The notes under the pieces were generated by a model. It made no database searches, was not told the origin of the DNA, and saw nothing but the letters and a program-made list of their open reading frames with translations. Positions 59,095-64,000 of a DNA stretch of 64,000 bases are shown piece after piece. Source of the stretch: Moniliella sp. 'wahieum' (Eukaryota; Basidiomycota; Moniliellomycetes; Moniliellales; Moniliellaceae); NCBI GenBank assembly GCA_003971905.1, contig RSEE01000104.1, forward strand, positions 124,001 through 188,000, read 5' to 3'. How positions within the stretch are numbered: the stretch's first letter is position 1; each line of letters begins with the position of its first letter. The position numbers and the translations under genes were made by a program.

Positions 59095-61504
59095 CTATGC
59101 GGGCAGGTGGCTGAGGATGAACACGTCCCGCAGTAAGCGCGACTCTGCGACGGTCAGCATCAGGCGGTCGTTCTGGAGGCGCTGCCACTGAGCCAGCTCT
59201 GCATCTCGCAGCAGCGTCCGCGCCAGCGCCGTTGTCTCGTTGGCCTTTTGCGCCAGCTCGGCGCTCCATGCTGGCTGGCCCGGGCGGCGGTGTGCGGGCG
59301 CGACGAGTGGGTTGGGCGTCGCGTCGGCAGCTGCCTGCGCCGTCTCAACGCGGTTGGCAATGGTCCAGGAAAGCGCATCTTGAAGGATGCGTCGGCGCAG
59401 CAGGTTTTCCAACGTATGGTACCAGCGGTCCAGCAGCCAGCTGAACGCGCGGTCCATATCGACATAGTAGAGGAAGATAGTCCGGATCACACTCCGGTCC
59501 GCCGACTGGGTACTTCCTGCAGCTGCAACAACGTCGCGCGCAGCATCTTGGTGCACAGTTCACGCGTTTGTCCAACGGCAACAATGCCGCATCTTTTAAT
59601 TGCCTTCTCGTCCAGTTTGCCATGCTCCGCCAACACCATCCACCCCGCTTCGCCGCCGGCCCAAACTCCTCTGCAATCACCCCGGCCAGCAACTCCATCC
59701 TTAGCCGTCGCCCAATCGTGGCAAACTGCACCGAGAGCGTCGCATTGTGCGACAAGCCCGTGCCCCCCCACTGCCTCCCACTTGGCTTACCACCGCGCGC
59801 GGTCCGCGTGGATCGCATCCACAGAGTTGGTCAGCAACTTGACTGCCTCTCGCAGCGCCGCCGAGGCGGGCACTTCGGAAGCGGCATCGTTCTGTTCGCC
59901 CTTACGGCGTTTACGTCGGTGTTGGGAAGACGAAGAGAGCCCAGCTCCTTTCGAAGAGCCTTTCGATCGAACGTGCCACCAGGTCTTGGCCCAGCGACCG
60001 CGGCAGCCGCGCTTCCAACGCCGTCAGGCTGAATGGGTTCGAGACAGGTCGGTTACGCTCTGTTCCGCATCCACTTCCGCCGTCGATTCAGCCGCGGTCA
60101 CCATCGCACGGAACAGGTCCGCCATGGCCGGATGCTGTTAACCAATCGCCCACAGCAGAGGCGAACGTCTTATGACAAAAGGGTCAGCTGTCAGCAGGTA
60201 GCTCCTCAATTCATCCAAACGACCACAAACTGCGTACCTCATTTCGAATGTGCACGTCAAAGCGCTCATAGTTGAGCCGGAGAAAGATATCGTGGTCAAT
60301 GTCGTATTTGTTCAACACGCTTTGCTCTTTGGCGTCGATGGACCAGGCCGGACTGCTGTCCTCCTCGGGCGTCTTGCGCTTGGAGCGGGTCGACTTGGTG
60401 GACTTGCGCGCCGATCCGTTGCTCAGTCCATTGGCGCCTTTCAAATGCTGCGCCGCCCGAACGGCATCTGCCGACGGGGGACCAAGCCGAGCCGGTGGCC
60501 GCCAGCGTCTCGCGATACGACGTTCGGTCTTCTTCCAAGATGCGCACACGCACCTTGGCTTTAATTTCCTTGATCAGTTTCGGCGTCTGGATCGTACCTT
60601 TGCCCCCGACGCCGTCGGCATCGGGACGGGTGGCGTACTCGCGCTCGTACGCGATCGCCTTCTCCCGCGCACTAATGTGTGCCGACAAGACACTCGGACG
60701 CACGTACCCGCGCACCAACAGCACCGCCAACAACGTCTCTAGCCGCGCGTACCGAATCGGGTCGTAAGGCGGCGTGCCCTTAGGCACCTCGGCGGGCGCC
60801 GGCGCAGTGCTGCCCTTGGCCTTGGCCGTGGGACGCACACCTGCCAGACGCGTGAGAAGGTCGTGCACTTGGAGCTTGCCATGCTGCAGAATCAGCTGCA
60901 CCACCGCCTCCCCATCTGGCCCAACGCATCCAACGCAGTACCAATGTACTCGCCAAACCACAGACGCGACAGAACCTCGTCGGGTTGATCTCAAAGTACT
61001 CGGTGCCCGCCGGGACCGCGTCGGTGCCGGCCTGCACCGAATTCAGCATCTTGCCCTTGGCATCGAGCCGGACGTGCCAACAGACGTTGTGCTGGACCAG
61101 CACCATCAGCGCATGGTGGATTTCCAAGGAGCGGCGTGAGGGGGCGAGGGGCGAAGCGGGTGGGGGGTCGTGGAGCTGTCGGTGAGGGACAAGGCCGAGC
61201 TGCCCGACGTGGCGGAGCGACTGAGCGGGCCGGCGGCGCGCGCACGCGCGCTGCTCGTGGTCCTCGGGCGTCCTTGTGCAGGCGTCACCACGCCGGCGGA
61301 GGTGGTGTCGGCGGGCGCGCCGAGCGAAGCGCCCGACGACAAGAAGTACTGCAAGTCGCGCACACTCAGCCGCGCGCGCGAGCACACCGCAGCCACGCGG
61401 CCGGCCACGGGGCCAAAGTGCTCGTGGATGATCGGCACACAGCGACAGCTTGTCGCGCGAGTTGGACGCGCCAGCACAGACGCCGCACGGCTGCTGCTCG
61501 TCAT
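59095..61504 (-). CDS. RPC82: RNA polymerase III subunit RPC82 (RPC3/C82)
   Basis: Winged-helix subunit of Pol III that, with RPC34 and RPC31, opens tRNA and 5S promoters. Blocks in order: KLSLC..IIHEHFGPVAGRVAA and LSVRDLQYFL (61480-61320), then ALMVLVQHNVCWHVRLDAKG and YFEINP with LWFGEYIGTALDALGQ. HGKLQVHDLLTRLAGV, YARLETLLAVLLVRGYVRP and DIDHDIFLRLNYERFDVHIRNE follow. An intron at 60237-60135 (GTACGC donor) leads to HPAMADLFRAMVTAAES. The C-terminal part has an insert with YYVDMDRAFSWLLDRWYHTLEN and a leucine-rich end LLRDVFILSHLPA-stop. Length about 750 residues, within the fungal range. The start ATG 61504 is not in the frame of the first block, so one or more missing bases lie near it. 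Several frame changes throughout. Confidence 0.85.
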
Positions 61505-61993
61505 TGGCGCGCGCAGATCTCAGCGGCGGCGATGGCGAGCGCCCAGGCGGCAGCGACGCCCCGCGGCCAGCGAGAAAAAAATGCGACAGCCGAGCGGACG
61601 CAGCCGATCGGTGCAACGCCGCCACGCGCAACCCTACTGCCCTGCGTACCGCCTAAGGCCTAACCCTGCTTGAGGCCGCTCGTTGGTTTGCACCCGAGAC
61701 GCTCATTTGCACAGCTATAACACTAGGAAACGCACCCGACCCCCATCCTTCCATCCCTGCGACTACACTCGGCTTGCATCGCGCGCATCGGGCTCGATGG
61801 CGACTACGGCAGACAATGGCACGCTTCCGCGTCGAGGATGATGAAGAAACGTAATACTACTACGGTGAGATAAATTCACAGACGGATTTCGGTGGGGCGG
61901 GTCCCAAGGGACCGCCGGCATCACCAGCCGGCTGTGGCGTCTCGGCGCGCGCGACAGGGCAGCGCGTCCAAGTGCACTCACTGCCTCGGCGGC
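61505..61993. other. Intergenic spacer between FCY2 and RPC82
   Basis: Downstream of the permease stop and upstream of RPC82, both on the minus strand. No extra gene seen; presumably the RPC82 promoter. Confidence 0.5.
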
Positions 61994-63642
61994 TTAGCGG
62001 CCAATGTACTTGAGCTCGAGCCAGCGGAGCACCGGGAACGTAATCCCAGTAAAGCCCGAGCAGTTCAAGCCAATGTCCCCGCCAAACGTCTTGGCAATCG
62101 GTGCCGTCCACCACGTTGCGACATGCCAGCACAACTCCACCACGCCGGCGATAAACGCACCCACAGCGGCAAGACGATGGGCAGCTTCTTGCGGTTGTTC
62201 CAAGTGTGCTCAACGTGGTAGTTCTTAAAGTCGCCTTTGCGGAAGATAAAGTGCTCTTCGAGCACCACCGTGAAAAGATGGCAAGCCAGTATAGCCCAGG
62301 ATGCCCAAAGTCTTGCAAACTGTCGCAAACGAGTTGAAGCCCACAATGCCAATCGGAATGTAGATCGCGGTCACAATGACTGGCCAGATGAGAACGGGCA
62401 AGGCAGCGAGGTAGTGCGAGATGACGGATACCGAAAGACCCATCGAGTACACGTTGAACACATTGTTGCCACCACCGAAACGCACCAGAATGACCATAAA
62501 GACTTGCCGCCGCCTCCCATGGGGGGGACCAGCACCGCGCGCAGCAGACCACCCAGCTCGTGGTCCTGGTACCCATTGTACCACCGCACCAATACAGGGT
62601 TGGATCCAGGGATGATGTTGCCATCAGCATCGGCCACGCTGGTTGCGCCACTGGCAATGGCCGCCCGAGGAACATGAGCAAAAGACAAGGGATGACAATG
62701 CCGGCATAGGGTACATGAAGATTCGTCTCCTTGGCGCATTCTCCGGCAGTACACATGTAATCCGAAGCAGAGAGACCCAGCCAATCACAAAGCCCATACG
62801 GTTCCCGCCAAAGCTCAGCACACTCGCCGCTTCGGCCTGGCCCACGTTCATCGGAAGCGACACAAAGTGCTTGCCCGCAACGCCGCGGACCACAAACGCA
62901 ACAAACGTGGGAACCCAAGCGATCATCTCGTAGTAGTGCACAACCCGGTACCCAAACAGACCCACGCATAGCGTGATCATCCCAATGATACCAGCCCGGT
63001 GCGCCGTGGAGGTGGAAGTTGTCGACGCCATCCAGCACTTGGGCACCACTGATGTGTTGGAAATGGACCAGCCGACGCAGGCCATGCAGTTGAGCAGCGC
63101 GACCCACTTGGCACCGTAGTAGCCCACGCATACCGAGATGCAGTCATCTGCCGCAGTCCGAGTTGCGGACCAAACGTGGCGCAAAACGCAGGGAAGCAAC
63201 CGGCAAAGAGCACGAAAAGCCAATCGTTAACAACGAGTCACCCAAGTGCAACCCAAACACAAACGGGCCCAGTACGCCAATGGAAAAGGAGGGCACACAG
63301 CAGTTGGCCGCCAGCCCAGACCATCATGTTGCCCCACAGCCGAGGGTCCGACCGTTCCGATGTCTTGACCGCTCAATCGCACGCGCTTCAATCCCCATCC
63401 GACGCTCAAGGCGGTGGTTGTATTCGGCCATACGGCCAAGGAACCGGCCAAACTTGTTGTTGGGCAACACGATCGGCTTGTCCACATTGTCGGGTCCTCA
63501 GGATCTTCGTCGTCAACGAAGCCAGTTCAATCCCATCCTGCAGCGTCTTCTCGTCGTGACGGTACTTTCAGACGAGCCGCCACTGGAGGGCGGCAAGGAC
63601 TGCTTCTCAATGTCGTCGTGCGCCTCCAACGACTGAACGCAT
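61994..63642 (-). CDS. FCY2: Purine-cytosine permease (FCY2-like, NCS1 family)
   Basis: Plasma-membrane proton symporter for cytosine and purines. The N-terminal cytosolic part reads SLEAHDDIEKQSLPPSS and FGRFLGRMAEYNHRLERRMGIEARAIE. Helices follow: MMVWAGGQLL, VSRYAWGYYGAKWVALLNCIACVGWSISNTSVV-AQVL, GYRVVHYYEMIAWVPTFVAFVV and NRMGFVIGWVSL. The C-terminus LRWLELKYIGR-stop at 61994 matches the family end (xPxELKYxGR). Blocks near 63070 (CVGWSISNT) and 62830 (SFGGNRMGFVIGW) are NCS1 signatures. Length near 530-550 residues. At least six frame changes. The start is tentative: the ATG at 63642 is two codons and one indel from the conserved frame. Confidence 0.82.
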
Positions 63643-64000
63643 GATGGTGAGCGTGCAGGGGACGGAGGTGGGTGGGTGTGTGCGGGGAGAGGGGGGAGGG
63701 AGTGCACGAGCGCACGGCCTATATGGTGGGAGGAAGGTCGAGGGCCAGCAAGGCAGGAACGGAATGCCAAAAAATGCTGCTACAGAAACTGCAGCAGAGG
63801 TGCAAAAGTTTTGAAAGAGAAGACCATTGCAGAGAAGCGATACGGGTGCAACGAGAGTCACACCTCCCTCTGCTGGCCCAAACAGCACCAGTGCCCGTTG
63901 GACGTTGGAGCAAAGACAAGCCACCGCTGGGCGCTTTGGCAATGCTGGCGCCCGAGTCTTCTTGGCTGAGTAGGGGGCCTCACGCCCTCAGGTCCTGCGC
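63643..64000. other. Upstream region of FCY2
   Basis: Promoter of the permease; a weak TATA-like CCATATAGG (complement) lies near 63719-63727. No other gene seen before the window ends. Confidence 0.45.

Overview
The window looks like nuclear DNA of a GC-rich basidiomycete fungus. Introns are short (about 50-120 bases), nearly always open with GTACGT and often carry a TGCTAAC or TACTAAC branch site. Genes are compact, and most products are clear fungal orthologues (OPI3, GET3, PSF2, URM1, OTU1, a USP7-type protease, RPC82, FCY2, GPD, GAD1). A spliced 35-residue lipopeptide mating-pheromone precursor ending in the CAAX box CVIA, at the left end, points to Basidiomycota. A tremellomycete-like yeast is my guess, at low confidence. 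Almost every conserved gene is interrupted by small indels, mostly single missing bases, even in GAPDH. I read this as uncorrected sequencing or assembly error, so coding spans below are gene extents across several frames.

Layout. 1-9.8 kb: pheromone precursor, a long disordered protein with a C-terminal Myb/SANT-like domain (possible telomere-binding factor), and a possible small zinc-finger gene. 9.8-19 kb: a large gene-poor tract, less GC-rich than the genes, packed with short tandem repeats of seven-base period. 19-21.4 kb: a Ran1/VHS1-like protein kinase. 24.7-35.5 kb: a dense block with OPI3, a ROG1-type lipase, an Mtf2-like mitochondrial protein, GET3, PSF2 and a GCR1_C-domain regulator. 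35.7 kb: an intron-containing tRNA-Thr(AGT). 36.3-37.8 kb: a second protein kinase, with HHD instead of HRD. 37.8-42.8 kb: gene-poor. 42.9-51.2 kb: GAD1, OTU1, USP7/UBP15 and URM1. 52.6-55.1 kb: a coiled-coil protein. 57.3-58.3 kb: GPD. 59.1-63.6 kb: RPC82 and an FCY2-type permease.

Functional grouping is loose, as usual in fungi. Three adjacent genes (OTU1, USP7/UBP15, URM1) all belong to ubiquitin or ubiquitin-like systems, and OPI3 sits next to a probable phospholipase. Several pairs are divergent and share short promoters (lipase/Mtf2-like, PSF2/GCR1-like, USP7/URM1).

The most unusual structure is in the gene-poor DNA. Many separate loci carry seven-base-period repeats of the form TNA-N4-TNA, in which the four spacer bases differ between loci but are usually self-complementary (AGCT, ACGT, GTAC, GCGC, GGCC, TCGA, TGCA, CCGG, CATG, CTAG). 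One of these, within an 18-base sequence, is repeated exactly 58 kb apart.
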